NCBI RefSeq assembly: GCF_945859705.1
Contig: NC_079136.1
Coordinates: 90,581,120 to 90,645,119 of the forward strand
DNA from: Episyrphus balteatus
Taxonomy: Eukaryota > Arthropoda > Insecta > Diptera > Syrphidae
Reading direction: 5' to 3'
Length of the DNA: 64,000 bases
A program made the position numbers and the translations under genes. This document shows positions 8,427 to 17,518 of the stretch, piece by piece. The notes under the pieces are model-generated. The model made no database searches, was not told where the DNA came from, and saw nothing but the letters and a program-made list of their open reading frames with translations. Within the stretch, counting starts at the first letter, position 1, and every line of letters begins with the position of its first letter.

Positions 8427-9347
8427 ATGAGTAAGCGAGAGGTTGTTGAGGAGTTGCATAAGGCTGCACGTAGAAACTTCAAACGTCGTCATGTTATCAT
8501 CAAAGGTTACGATGACTTATGGCAAGCTGACCTGGTTGAAATGATCCCATACAGTGAACAAAACAGAGGATTTAATTATTTAATGACAGTAATCGATACG
8601 TTTTCGAAATTTGCATGGGTCATTCCAATGAAAAACAAAACGGGTATTACCATTATGAAAGGAATGGAGCAAATATTTAGATGTTCTTCTAGAATTCCAA
8701 AGAATATACAAACAGATGATGGAAAAGAATTTTTCAATAAAAACTTTAAACTCTTGATGGAAAAGTACAAAATTAATCATTACTCAACATTCAGTTCATT
8801 AAAGGCTTCCATTGTCGAGAGATTCAATAGAACTTTTAAAGAAAAAATGTGGAAAGAATTTAGTTTCAATGGAAACTATAAGTGGTTCAATATTTACAAG
8901 AAACTACTTAATGATTACAATCACTCTTTTCATAGAACCATTAAATGTTTTCCTGCAGATGTAACGAAGAAAAATTCAAAGTCATTGTTACCGCTTTTTA
9001 AAACTGATAAAGAAGGAGCAAGTAAACGAAAATTTAAGATCGGTGACAAAGTAAGAATCAGCAAGTATAAACATGCATTTGAAAAGGGATATACACCAAA
9101 CTGGACTACTGAGGTTTTTAAAATAAGAAAAATCAAAGTTACAAAACCAAATACATATCTTCTTGAAGACTATGAAGGAAAACCTGTTCAAGGTAGTTTC
9201 TATGAACCAGAACTGATGAAAACTAAATGTGCAGATATTTTTCTTGTGGAAAAGGTTTTACAAAACAGAGGAAATAAGGTTTTTGTCAAGTGGTTGGGAT
9301 TTCCATCAGAACATAACTCCTGGATTAATAAAAACGAATTAATGTAA
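8427..9347 (+). CDS. INT: Retroviral-type integrase with C-terminal chromodomain
   Basis: A 306-residue integrase from the ATG at 8427; the open frame extends ten codons further but only to TTG. The rve catalytic core shows Asp35 (QADLVEM), Asp97 (QTDDGKEF) and Glu131 (IVERFNRTFK), the DDE triad, with about 33 residues between the last two. A C-terminal SH3-like region (residues about 200-260, KFKIGDKVRISKYK) is followed by a chromodomain (about 268-306, FLVEKVLQNRGNKVFVKWLGF). It joins the element's ends to target DNA and makes the 6-bp duplication. The chromodomain may steer insertion toward methylated-histone chromatin, in keeping with this copy lying in satellite. Confidence 0.95.
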   Translation: MSKREVVEELHKAARRNFKRRHVIIKGYDDLWQADLVEMIPYSEQNRGFNYLMTVIDTFSKFAWVIPMKNKTGITIMKGMEQIFRCSSRIPKNIQTDDGKEFFNKNFKLLMEKYKINHYSTFSSLKASIVERFNRTFKEKMWKEFSFNGNYKWFNIYKKLLNDYNHSFHRTIKCFPADVTKKNSKSLLPLFKTDKEGASKRKFKIGDKVRISKYKHAFEKGYTPNWTTEVFKIRKIKVTKPNTYLLEDYEGKPVQGSFYEPELMKTKCADIFLVEKVLQNRGNKVFVKWLGFPSEHNSWINKNELM

Positions 9348-9466
9348 AATTTAAGAAATGTAAAAATTAAAACTAAAGAAATAAAAGATTGATATTTTTT
9401 GTTTTTTACAAATAATGTATGTTTATTTTTTCTTTGACTATAATTTTGTGTTTTTTTTTTTATTTG

Positions 9467-9811
9467 TTATATCCTAGGTCTTTTCTCTCCTTTAAAATGC
9501 TTTCCGGGTGGCACCCGCTTTGTATCCAATAAAGGATCTGGTATTTTTTTTCTTTTTGGACGAAACTTTGCATCAATTACTTTTTGCAGAAGCGTACTTG
9601 TCATGTAATCTTCATCATCATAGAGTTCTTCCATATCAAAAAAATCTTCTCCGTATTCGTTATCCAATTCCCTTATGGTAGGACCCACATTAGATGTTTT
9701 GAGAAATGCATCCCTATACCTCTGATTAGGTCCGCATTCTAATATTTCCCGGTTGGGATTTGGACAATAAAATTCAGGCTCCTCAATAACTTCTTCGTTT
9801 ATTAAATACAT
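9467..9811 (-). CDS. Unknown protein with acidic middle and basic tail
   Basis: A 114-residue frame with ATG at 9811 and a TATAAAAG box 80-87 bp upstream. Residues 46-68 are strongly acidic (EYGEDFFDMEELYDDEDYM); the tail (83-114) is basic and Pro-rich (KFRPKRKKIPDPLL). An N-terminal CPNPNREILECGPNQRYRD segment has two Cys. I do not recognise a family. The box, the ATG and the same-strand neighbour with the same kind of promoter make it likely to be expressed. It could be a regulator or scaffold, but nothing in the sequence decides that. Confidence 0.6.
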   Translation of the reverse strand: MYLINEEVIEEPEFYCPNPNREILECGPNQRYRDAFLKTSNVGPTIRELDNEYGEDFFDMEELYDDEDYMTSTLLQKVIDAKFRPKRKKIPDPLLDTKRVPPGKHFKGEKRPRI

Positions 9812-10181
9812 TTTTTTTTCGTTTTTGTTGGTTCCTACAAACGTTACTGTGGTCTCACGTTAACTATTAACGATTTAAAAATATCGAACTCTTTTATATT
9901 GGATCATATCTATATACATACTCCTTGTACGCGCTACCCTCATAAAAAAAGAAAAGAAAAAAACTGTGGGTATATATGTATAAAGCAATACCTGTACAAA
10001 TTAAAAGAGGGGTATGTCAGCGACTCTTCCTGAATTAAATAAAAAAAAAGGAAAAATCTAAAGAAATACAAAAACCGAATAAAAGAAAGATTTTTTTTTT
10101 TAAACCATGTATCTATTTATTGTTCGTTTATTTACAACTATAATTTCTTTTTTTTTTCTTTTTACAAATTAAAATGGATTA
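9812..10181. other. Spacer between two minus-strand Polinton genes
   Basis: About 370 bp of AT-rich sequence with long A or T runs. It holds the leader and TATA box of the acidic/basic gene (9812-9898) and the 3' region of the spliced gene upstream. No further open frame or structure is seen. Confidence 0.6.
9891..9898 (-). promoter_or_regulatory. TATA box of the 114-aa unknown gene
   Basis: On the minus strand TATAAAAG lies 80 bp upstream of ATG 9811. The same 8-mer precedes the next minus-strand gene (10659-10666), suggesting a shared promoter type. Confidence 0.5.
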
Positions 10182-10603
10182 TTACTTCATTTTCATAAAT
10201 TTTAATTCATATGTGGTGGAACCGATTCGTTTTACAATCTCTAAGGCATAGCCACCTCCCCCAATGGATGCCATGCTGCTTAGCGATAGTTTGGAATATC
10301 TCTGAGGTAGAAAAGTCTGAAGGAATAAATAAATTAAAAGTTACTTTAAATAAAGAACAATGAAAAAAAAATGTATTTTTTTTAACTTACTGTGAACTCT
10401 CCAAGATCTAAGACGATGCGATCCCCCCAAGGCGTTTTTACTTTTTTTAGAGCAAAAATATTGTACTTAATATCTTCCATTAAGTCCGATATTTTTTTGG
10501 TTGGTTTGAAATTATTTTCGTTCAGCGAGTTAAGCGAGTTTGCTTCTGTTACCGCGTAATCATTTAATGTAAATAACGAATATTCCTCCTCTTCAAAAAA
10601 CAT
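10182..10603 (-). CDS. Spliced 115-aa protein, possible OB-like ssDNA-binding factor
   Basis: Exon 1 is 10391-10603 (71 codons from ATG 10603); a 74-bp intron (10317-10390) has GTAAGT donor and TTCCTTCAG acceptor on the minus strand; exon 2 is 10182-10316 (44 codons and TAA). The phase is exact (0) and exon 2 is fully open. Unspliced, the frame stops two codons after the donor. Residues 38-90 run ISDLMEDIKYNIFALKKV, TPWGDRIVLDLGEF, then a FLPQRYSKLS segment in exon 2. This layout resembles a small family common in arthropods, near Polinton genes, that looks like a beta-barrel nucleic-acid-binding protein. A role in binding single-stranded DNA during protein-primed replication is inference. 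Confidence 0.7.
10317..10390 (-). other. Intron of the 115-aa gene
   Basis: 74 bp, minus strand, GTAAGTTAAAA at the 5' end and a pyrimidine-rich TTTATTCCTTCAG at the 3' end. Phase 0 between codon 71 and 72. Confidence 0.75.
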
Positions 10604-10658
10604 GGTGTTATAGTTAGTGCTAGTAGTCGACTGTGCCCGTCGGTAACTACAAAATTTC

Positions 10659-10666
10659 CTTTTATA
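10659..10666 (-). promoter_or_regulatory. TATA box of the spliced 115-aa gene
   Basis: TATAAAAG on the minus strand, 56 bp upstream of ATG 10603. A CACAGTCG initiator-like motif lies about 30 bp after it, near 10632. Confidence 0.55.
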
Positions 10667-11110
10667 GAAGTCCTAGTAGAAGTATCTCAAATCCCCTCTC
10701 AATCTTAAAAACCTGATGAAACATATTGTTTTCTATTTTTTTCTTTAAAAAATATTTTCGTGTTCATTCAGGAAAATAATATTATATTAAAAATTGAATT
10801 TTCTGAATGTTTTATTTGTAATTTATATGAATGAACATGTTAAGGAACCGCGTACATATATTTTTATGTTCAGTGTACCTACGTGGTTTCAGTCCACGAT
10901 CAATTTTCTTTACCCATTACATAATCTTGATAATGGGTTGCTTTTTCTTACATGTCCGAGTGGTTTTCTGGTATCGAACACACTTTTTTATTTGTATCTT
11001 CTTTTTTTAGAAAAATTTCCCTAATTTTTTTGAGTACAAGGGATCATATCGGTTGCATTTAAATCACCTACTTAAGTATTTTGAATGTAAAATGCTTTTT
11101 TCAATAAACT

Positions 11111-11545
11111 AAGAATTTTCTTTGATGTTTGTCAATTTGAAAAAAAAACTGAATCCTGATCCTACGAAGATTTTTTTTTTAAATTGAATCAGGTTTATCA
11201 GGAAATTTTCCATTTTATTTTATTACCTTGAAATGAAGGTGATAAAGTTAAAAAAAAAGAAAAAAAAAACTAAAACATGTTGATCCCAATAAGAATTTTT
11301 TCTTTGATGTTTTCTTTTTTTTTTTATTACATTGAAAAGAAGTTGATAATTTAAAAAAATTGTAAAATGTTAATCCCATGAAGAATTTTCTTTGATGTTT
11401 GTTTTTTTATTACCTTGAAATTAAGTTGATATTAAAAAAAAACTGAACCATGGGGATCCTATGAAGAATTTTCTTTGATTTTTTTTTATTACCCTTGAAA
11501 GAAAGTTGATAAAAAAAAAAAAAAATGAATCATGTTTATCCTTAT
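11111..11545 (+). repeat. Degenerate 83-90-bp tandem repeats in Polinton
   Basis: The motif AAGAATTTTCTTTGATG followed by TTATTACCTTGAAA and AAGTTGATA recurs four times, with a weaker fifth copy near 11166. Poly-A/T runs between copies vary in length. Confidence 0.75.
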
Positions 11546-11609
11546 ACAAATGATACTTAATGAGATACCTATAATGTGGGATCCTATAATATTTACATAA
11601 ACCCAAGCC

Positions 11610-11765
11610 CCAAGACATGTTATGAGCGAGGATTAGAACATAATATACAATCCCAAAACATGTTATCAACGAGGTTTAGAACCCTAAAAACACGTTATCA
11701 ACGGGGTTTAGAACATAATATAAAAACCCAAACCACGTTGTGAACGAGGTTAAGAACATAAAGTT
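11610..11765 (+). repeat. Degenerate ~44-bp tandem repeats in Polinton
   Basis: Four copies of an ACATGTTATCAACGAGG / TTTAGAACATAATAT unit; single-base differences and small gaps between copies. Confidence 0.75.
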
Positions 11766-11984
11766 ACGTTCCCCAAAATCGAAGTAGGTACCTATATAGT
11801 TACATTAAGAGGTTAAATACGTAAGACTTTGTTTTTTTAAACTCAGTTTGAAATTTGTTTTCAATTCAAGAGGAAGTCTTGTGACATTTAAAGTTTCTAG
11901 TGACATTTAAAGTTTTTTTTAAATTTTTCTCAAATATTAAAGTTATTTCTTAAATACATGTGATAAGTGTGGAAAAAAATAAAA

Positions 11985-12175
11985 TAAAACGTATCTTTGA
12001 AATCTTTGTTTCAAGTGAAAAAAAGTCTTACCATAGTTTGCAAGAACACAAAATAAAAATAAAAACGTAGGTATCTTTGAAATCTTTGTTTCGAGTGAAA
12101 TATAAAATCTTTCCAAAGTTTGTAAGAGCAAAAAAAATAAAACAAAACGTACCTTTGAAATTTATTTTCAAGTTT
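11985..12175 (+). repeat. Degenerate ~80-bp tandem repeats in Polinton
   Basis: Two good copies and one partial copy of a unit with ATCTTTGAAATCTTTGTTTC, then AAGTGAAA, AGTTTGCAAGA and an A-rich run. The last copy ends about 85 bp before the polymerase ATG. Confidence 0.75.
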
Positions 12176-12259
12176 CAAAAATTAACTAAAAACTAAGAAC
12201 TATTTGCAAATTATATTTTTTTTTGTACACAGTTAAGAAAAAAAAAAAAAATAAAAATC

Positions 12260-15200
12260 ATGAATAACACAAAATCTTGTGCATTTTGCAAAAAAATGTT
12301 TTCGAGTGTCGGTGTGTTAAATCGTCACATAAAAACGGTGCATTTAAACTTGTCGGGATCTTGTCTTCTCTGTGGGGAGACGTTTGAATCCCAAACAATT
12401 CAAAAGCTGCATTTAATTCAATGCGCAAGGAATCATCAAAATGGACAGGAACAACCATTGAACCGAAAACAACTACTACAACAAGAACAACAACCACAAA
12501 ATCATCATCAACATCAACATCAACAACTACCTGCACAACAAAAACAAATACAACATCATGACAAATTAATTGAACAACTCCAATTACAAATACGCGATCT
12601 CCAAGAACATATTAAGGAACAACAACAAAAACGTCCATCAATTTCATCAGCAGATTCAAAAATAAATGACGATCAACCATCAACTTCTGCAGCAGCAATT
12701 GCATCAAAGATAAATAACCAAAGTTTGGTTACTTGCACATTTTGCAAAGAAGAAATACCCAAAAACAAATGGGCTCAGCATATACGCAAAAATGCTCACA
12801 AAGCCAGAGTTCAAACACTTTATAAGGAAAACGTAATGGAAATAAGGAATTCGTTTAAAAATCGCGTAATTTCCCTTTCCGTACAAAATAAAAATGAAAA
12901 TGAACTGGATCCTAAGGTATTTTTAAATGACAACAAAGCAATGATGCATGAAATTCTTCACCGAAAAATAAAGGAGCACAACTCCATAAAATTCAACTTG
13001 GAACTTTTTGCAGAGTATGTAAAAATAAGTGGTGAGGAAATGTTGATAGAGTTAAAATCAATGGCTGCGGAAATGAAAGCAGTTTTCCTGGAAGTGGAAA
13101 TAAATCCAATTCTCGAGGAAATGTTTGAGGTTATCCTCTTCAAAATGGATGAATTCCAAGAAAGGGATAGTGGATGGGCACTGATTAGAATAAAATCAGT
13201 CGAAATCAACATCAACAAATACCAGCCATTGAGTGGTTCAAGTTATTTATCTTTGCCGAAAAAAATTGTGGACAAGAGAGCCATTGTCAATATTGAAAAC
13301 AAAGATGAATATTGTTTTAAATGGGCAGTTATATCTGCTCTTCATCCAGAGATTGAGACACATGTAGGGAGAACATCTTCCTACTACCAAGTGTCAGATA
13401 TATCCAGAGATATAATTGCCCTGGACAATATCATACTGGATTTCACAGGCCTCTCATTTCCCCTTGAACTGCCGGAAATCAAAACATTTGAATCGAAAAA
13501 TAATATAAGCATCAATGTTTTTGGATTTTCTGAGGGAGAAAAACCTCAAATTGAGGGTCCATATTATATGACAATGCAAGAAAAACGCAATCATATTAAT
13601 CTTTTATTCCACATGAAAGGCGAAGTTACGCACTTTATGTGGATAAAACATATAAGTCGGTTGATCACAAGCGATGTATTGGAAAGTTCAAGGAGAAGAT
13701 TACTTTTCTGCAATACTTGCTTGCAGCATTTTTATAATGACCACTCGTTTGATAAACACAAGGGCGAGTGTAAAAAAATGGTCACAAAAATGCCAGCCGA
13801 AGATAAAAAGATCATAAAGTTCGAAAATTATGATAAACAAATGATGGTTCCATTTGTGACATATGCTGATTTTGAATGCATTCTCAAACCTGTCCATACA
13901 TGTTTACCGGACCCGTCAACGTCTTCGACAACAATTCTCCAGGAACACGTTCCATGTGCATTCTCATACTACATGAAATGCTCGTTCGATGAGAACGAAG
14001 ATATAATGCGGACTTTCATAGGTATTATTTTTTAAAACTTATTTTCTATAAACAAAAAAATTCTTATATTTTTTTTCTATTTTTTCTTTATAGGAGAAAA
14101 CTGTGCAAGTGAATTTCTTCACAGTTTAGTTGAAGACACCATTGACAGATTCAATAAACACTTAAAAAGCGTGACACCGATGAAACCTATCACATCCATG
14201 CAGGCGTTTTTATTTGAGAAGGCAACAATGTGCACAATATGCGCCATCAAGTTCAGCATCGGAGAAATTAAGGTGAGGGATCATTGTCACCTAACAAGTG
14301 AATATAGGGGGGCAGCCCATAATTTATGTAATCTAAAATTTAAAATGCCAACTTTTTTCCCAATTTTGTTTCATAATCTATCTGGTTATGATGCACATCT
14401 CTTTTTCAAATCGCTTCGAGAAATCGATGGTGAAATCAAAGTGATACCTTTGAACAAAGAAAAATATATTTCTTTTTCAAAGAAAATCGCTATTGATGAA
14501 AAACGTTCTATCGAACTGAGATTTTTAGACTCTTATCGCTTTTTGGGTGATAGTATAGATAGTTTAGCTAGAAATTTAGTTCCCTCAGACTTTATTATAA
14601 CCAGAAAATGCTTTGAAACAGAGCAAAGCCTGGATTTAGTAAAGAGAAAAGGTGTATTTCCTTATGAATTTTTGGATTCTTGGCAAAAAATGTCTGAACC
14701 ATGTCTTCCTGAAAGAGTGAAGTTTTTCAACAAACTCACGAATGAGGAATGTTCAACTGAAGATTATCAGTTGGCCATAAGCATATGGAATCATTTTAAC
14801 TGCCATAATCTTAAAAGTTATATGGAAATATACTTAAAAAGTGATGTTGTGTTGTTAGCTGACATTTTTGAGAACTTTAGAAAAGTTTGTAGGCATAGAT
14901 ACAGTTTAGATCCTTGTCACTACTATACAGCTCCTGGTTTATCTTGGGATGCTATGTTAAAAGTGACAAAAGTGGAACTGGAACTCTTGACTGACATTGA
15001 AATGTATAATTTCTTTCAAAAAGGGATAAGAGGCGGCCTTACCCAATGCAGTCATAGATATTCCAGAGCCAATAATAAATTTATTGAGTCCTACGACTCT
15101 GAAAAACCATCCTCATACTTGGTTTATTTAGATGCCAATAATTTGTATGGATGGGCAATGTCTCAGAATCTTCCTTGTGGAGATTTTGAATGGCAGAACC

Positions 15201-16396
15201 CACAAAATTTTTCTCTGGCATACATAGAAAGTCTTAATGATATTTATGTTGGATATGTCTTAGAAGTTGATCTAGAATATTCCGAAAATCTGCATGATAT
15301 TCATAACGATTTGCCTTTTTGCCCAGAAAATATAGCAACGCCAGGCTCTAAATTCAAGAAATTGGTAGCAAGTTTCTTACCAAAACGGAACTATATCATT
15401 CACCTTGAGAGTTTAAAGCAAGCTCTGAAACATGGTTTGATTTTAAAAAAAGTCCATCGTGTGATTAAATTTAAACAATCAAAATGGCTGGAACAATATA
15501 TTTCCCTTAATACCGAACTTAGAAAGAAAGCTAAAACTGATTTCCAGAAAAGGTTTTTCAAGCTAATGAATCTTTCTATTTATGGTAAAACAATGGAAAA
15601 TATTGAGAAACGTACTGATGTTAAAATTGTTACACGGTGGGAAAACAAAAGAAAATCATTGGGTGCTAGAGGTTGGATTGCGAGACCAAACTTCCATAGT
15701 TCCTTGCAATTTGCTCATGAGGATGATGAGGTTACAAACCCACTGTTGGCTATACAAATGAGTAGATGTAATATTACATTGAATAAGCCAATTTATTTAG
15801 GGTTTATAGTACTTGAGCTCTCAAAAATTCTAATGTATGAATTCCATTATGACTACATCAAACCAAAATATCATGAAAATGCTCTTCTTAATTATATGGA
15901 TACTGATTCATTTATTTACAATATCAAATCAGAAGACTTTTATTCTGATATTTTGGATGATATACCATTAAGGTTTGATACATATGACTTTGATCCCAAT
16001 AACCAACATAATATTCCCAGGTTAAATAACAAAGTCTTAGGTATGTTTAAAGACGAAACCTGTGGGAGTAAAATGTTGGAATTTGTTGGTTTGAGAGCTA
16101 AAATGTACTCGTTCACTGTACAAAATGCTAATTCTGTCCAAAAAGCGAAAGGAGTCAAAAGATCTGTCACCAAACGGTTACGAATAGATGATTATAAAAG
16201 ATGTTTATTTAATAAAATTGATAGATATGAAAAAATGTTAACTTTTAGGAGTAAATTACATACAATTTACACCCAAAATTTAAACAAGTTGGCTCTTAGT
16301 TTTAAGGACACAAAAAGATTTATATGTGCAGATAACATCAGCACTCTTGCCTGGGGACATAAAAATATACCCAATGACAATGATCCCTTACCGTGA
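12260..16396 (+). CDS. POLB: Protein-primed family B DNA polymerase (spliced, 1354 aa)
   Basis: Exon 1 12260-14021 and exon 2 14094-16396 join in phase 1 across a 72-bp intron. The N-terminus has C2H2-type fingers (residues 7-28, 35-55, 159-180), with a Gln/His-rich stretch and coiled region (63-125) between the second and third. Cys352 lies in CFKWAVISALHP, a conserved N-terminal domain of these polymerases. Exonuclease: Asp537/Glu539 (YADFE), Asp687 (SGYDAHLF), Tyr834/Asp838 (YLKSD). An endonuclease-VII-like zinc motif (CTIC..RDHCHL..RGAAHNLCN) is at 634-666. Polymerase: Asp934 (LDANNLYG), Lys1077-Gly1085 (KLMNLSIYG), YMDTDS at 1188-1193. All motifs are intact, so it should replicate the element by protein priming. 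Confidence 0.95.
14022..14093 (+). other. Intron of polymerase B gene
   Basis: 72 bp with GTATTATT donor and a T-rich TTTTTTCTTTATAG acceptor. Exon 1 ends one base into a Gly codon that exon 2 completes. Unspliced, the frame stops at 14035. The first part of exon 2 up to 14171 has no ATG, so splicing is needed for a full enzyme. Confidence 0.88.
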
Positions 16397-16646
16397 AAAT
16401 AAAACATGTATATATATGTATATAAATAAAAAAAGAAATTATTAATATTATACTACAATAATAAAATATAATGCAATGTATATAATATAATTTAATTTAA
16501 TGTAATGTATGTTGTAATAAAATTAGAATATAATAATTTTGAAAAAAAAAAAAAAATGTTTAATACTATACTATAAGAATGTTATCAAATATATAAATAA
16601 AATGATGTGTAAAAATGAAAAATGTGTCATTTGTCTTTTAATCAAC
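16397..16646. other. AT-rich spacer between polymerase and penton genes
   Basis: About 250 bp of mostly A and T with TATA-like TATATATGTATATAAAT near 16407-16430 and an A15 run near 16542-16556. The penton frame is open back to 16539, but only from a TTG. Two ATGs at 16602 and 16605 precede the preferred one at 16647. Confidence 0.6.
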
Positions 16647-17351
16647 ATGTCGTTAACACTTGCTTTAAGTGGAAATGAGTCAACTCTTAATGCTCAGTAT
16701 TTTCCACCAATAGTGCTTAAATCTAATTACGTATGTGGCCTTATAGATTTCCAAACATATAATTCAATTCCAAATGTGGATGAGAGTAATAATATGTTAT
16801 GTATCGGTGATAGTGTTATTTCCTTTCCTATTGGTTCATATGAAATTGAAGATATTAACAATATAATACAAAAGAGAATTAATGAAATAAATAAAAAAAA
16901 GAAAAACCAATTAAGGAAAACTGAAATCAAAATCAAGGCAAACAACAACACTCTGAAATGTGAAATTTTATGTTCAGAAGATATTGACTTTTCAAAACCA
17001 AATTCTATTGGTTCGCTTTTGGGTTTTAGTAAGAAGTTGTTGAAATCCAACTTGCTTCATGAATCAGATCTCTATGTTAACATAAATAGAGTTAATACAA
17101 TCCGCATTGAATGTAATATCATAGATGGAACGTACATCAATAACCAATCGGCGCATATTTTACATGAATTCTCTGTTAAAGTAAGTCCTGGCTATAAGAT
17201 CATAGAAGTTCCAAGCAATGTTATTTATTTACCTGTGAACGTCAAACGAATAACATCATTGTGCCTTAAGCTCTGCGATCAAGACGGTAACGATATTAAT
17301 TTTAGAGGAGAAAACATAACTGTCCGTTTACATTTACAACCAGAAAAATGA
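16647..17351 (+). CDS. Penton-like minor capsid protein (single jelly roll)
   Basis: A 234-residue protein from ATG 16647. I choose this start because the family typically begins with MSLTLALSGN-like residues followed by ALSGNESTLNAQYFPPIVL. The next blocks, YVCGLIDFQTYNSIPNV and SFPIGSYEIEDINNII, are characteristic of Polinton penton proteins, which form the five-fold vertices. The C-terminal half alternates short beta strands (YKIIEVPSNVIYLPVNV, NITVRLHLQ). Its stop overlaps the ATG of the following 55-aa frame by two bases (ATGA), suggesting coupled expression. Upstream in-frame ATGs would add up to 15 hydrophobic/Cys-rich residues. Confidence 0.85.
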   Translation: MSLTLALSGNESTLNAQYFPPIVLKSNYVCGLIDFQTYNSIPNVDESNNMLCIGDSVISFPIGSYEIEDINNIIQKRINEINKKKKNQLRKTEIKIKANNNTLKCEILCSEDIDFSKPNSIGSLLGFSKKLLKSNLLHESDLYVNINRVNTIRIECNIIDGTYINNQSAHILHEFSVKVSPGYKIIEVPSNVIYLPVNVKRITSLCLKLCDQDGNDINFRGENITVRLHLQPEK

Positions 17352-17515
17352 TTGTGTATGAAAGCATAGACAACTCAATATCTTATAAAAACATTGATAA
17401 GAATAAACCAATCTTCAATCAAGCTTCGAACGCAGCTGCGGTAACACATTGCCTTACCAAACATAATCAGGACTTTTTATTGTCAATAGGTCTTAAATTA
17501 AAAAAGAAATCATAA
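17348..17515 (+). CDS. 55-aa small ORF between penton and major capsid genes
   Basis: ATG at 17348 overlaps the penton stop (ATGA), and its own stop is 3 bp before the major capsid ATG. The product ends in a basic tail (LSIGLKLKKKS) after a NQASNAAAVTHCLTKHNQDFL segment. Small frames with a similar tail occur at this place in other Polintons as far as I recall. The tight packing between two capsid genes supports it being real. A minor capsid or cement protein is possible; nothing in the sequence proves it. Confidence 0.7.
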   Translation: MIVYESIDNSISYKNIDKNKPIFNQASNAAAVTHCLTKHNQDFLLSIGLKLKKKS

Positions 17516-17518
17516 ATA

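Larger units (their letters stand above)
10667..12259. other. 1.6-kb non-coding region upstream of polymerase B, with three tandem-repeat families
   Basis: No convincing gene. A 76-codon plus-strand frame (10794-11024) is hydrophobic and Phe/Leu-rich with no upstream signal and is not counted. Three separate degenerate tandem repeats follow: an 83-90-bp unit with AAGAATTTTCTTTGATG (starts near 11111, 11291, 11381, 11464), a unit of about 44 bp with ACGTTATCAACGAGGTTTAGAA (about 11610-11765), and a unit of about 80 bp with ATCTTTGAAATCTTTGTTTC (starts near 11989, 12065, 12146). The region probably holds the polymerase promoter and leader. Confidence 0.7.

Noticed and set aside
10794..11024. 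76-codon plus-strand frame in the Polinton gap
   Set aside because: Phe/Leu-rich AT-driven frame with no family resemblance and no conserved context.
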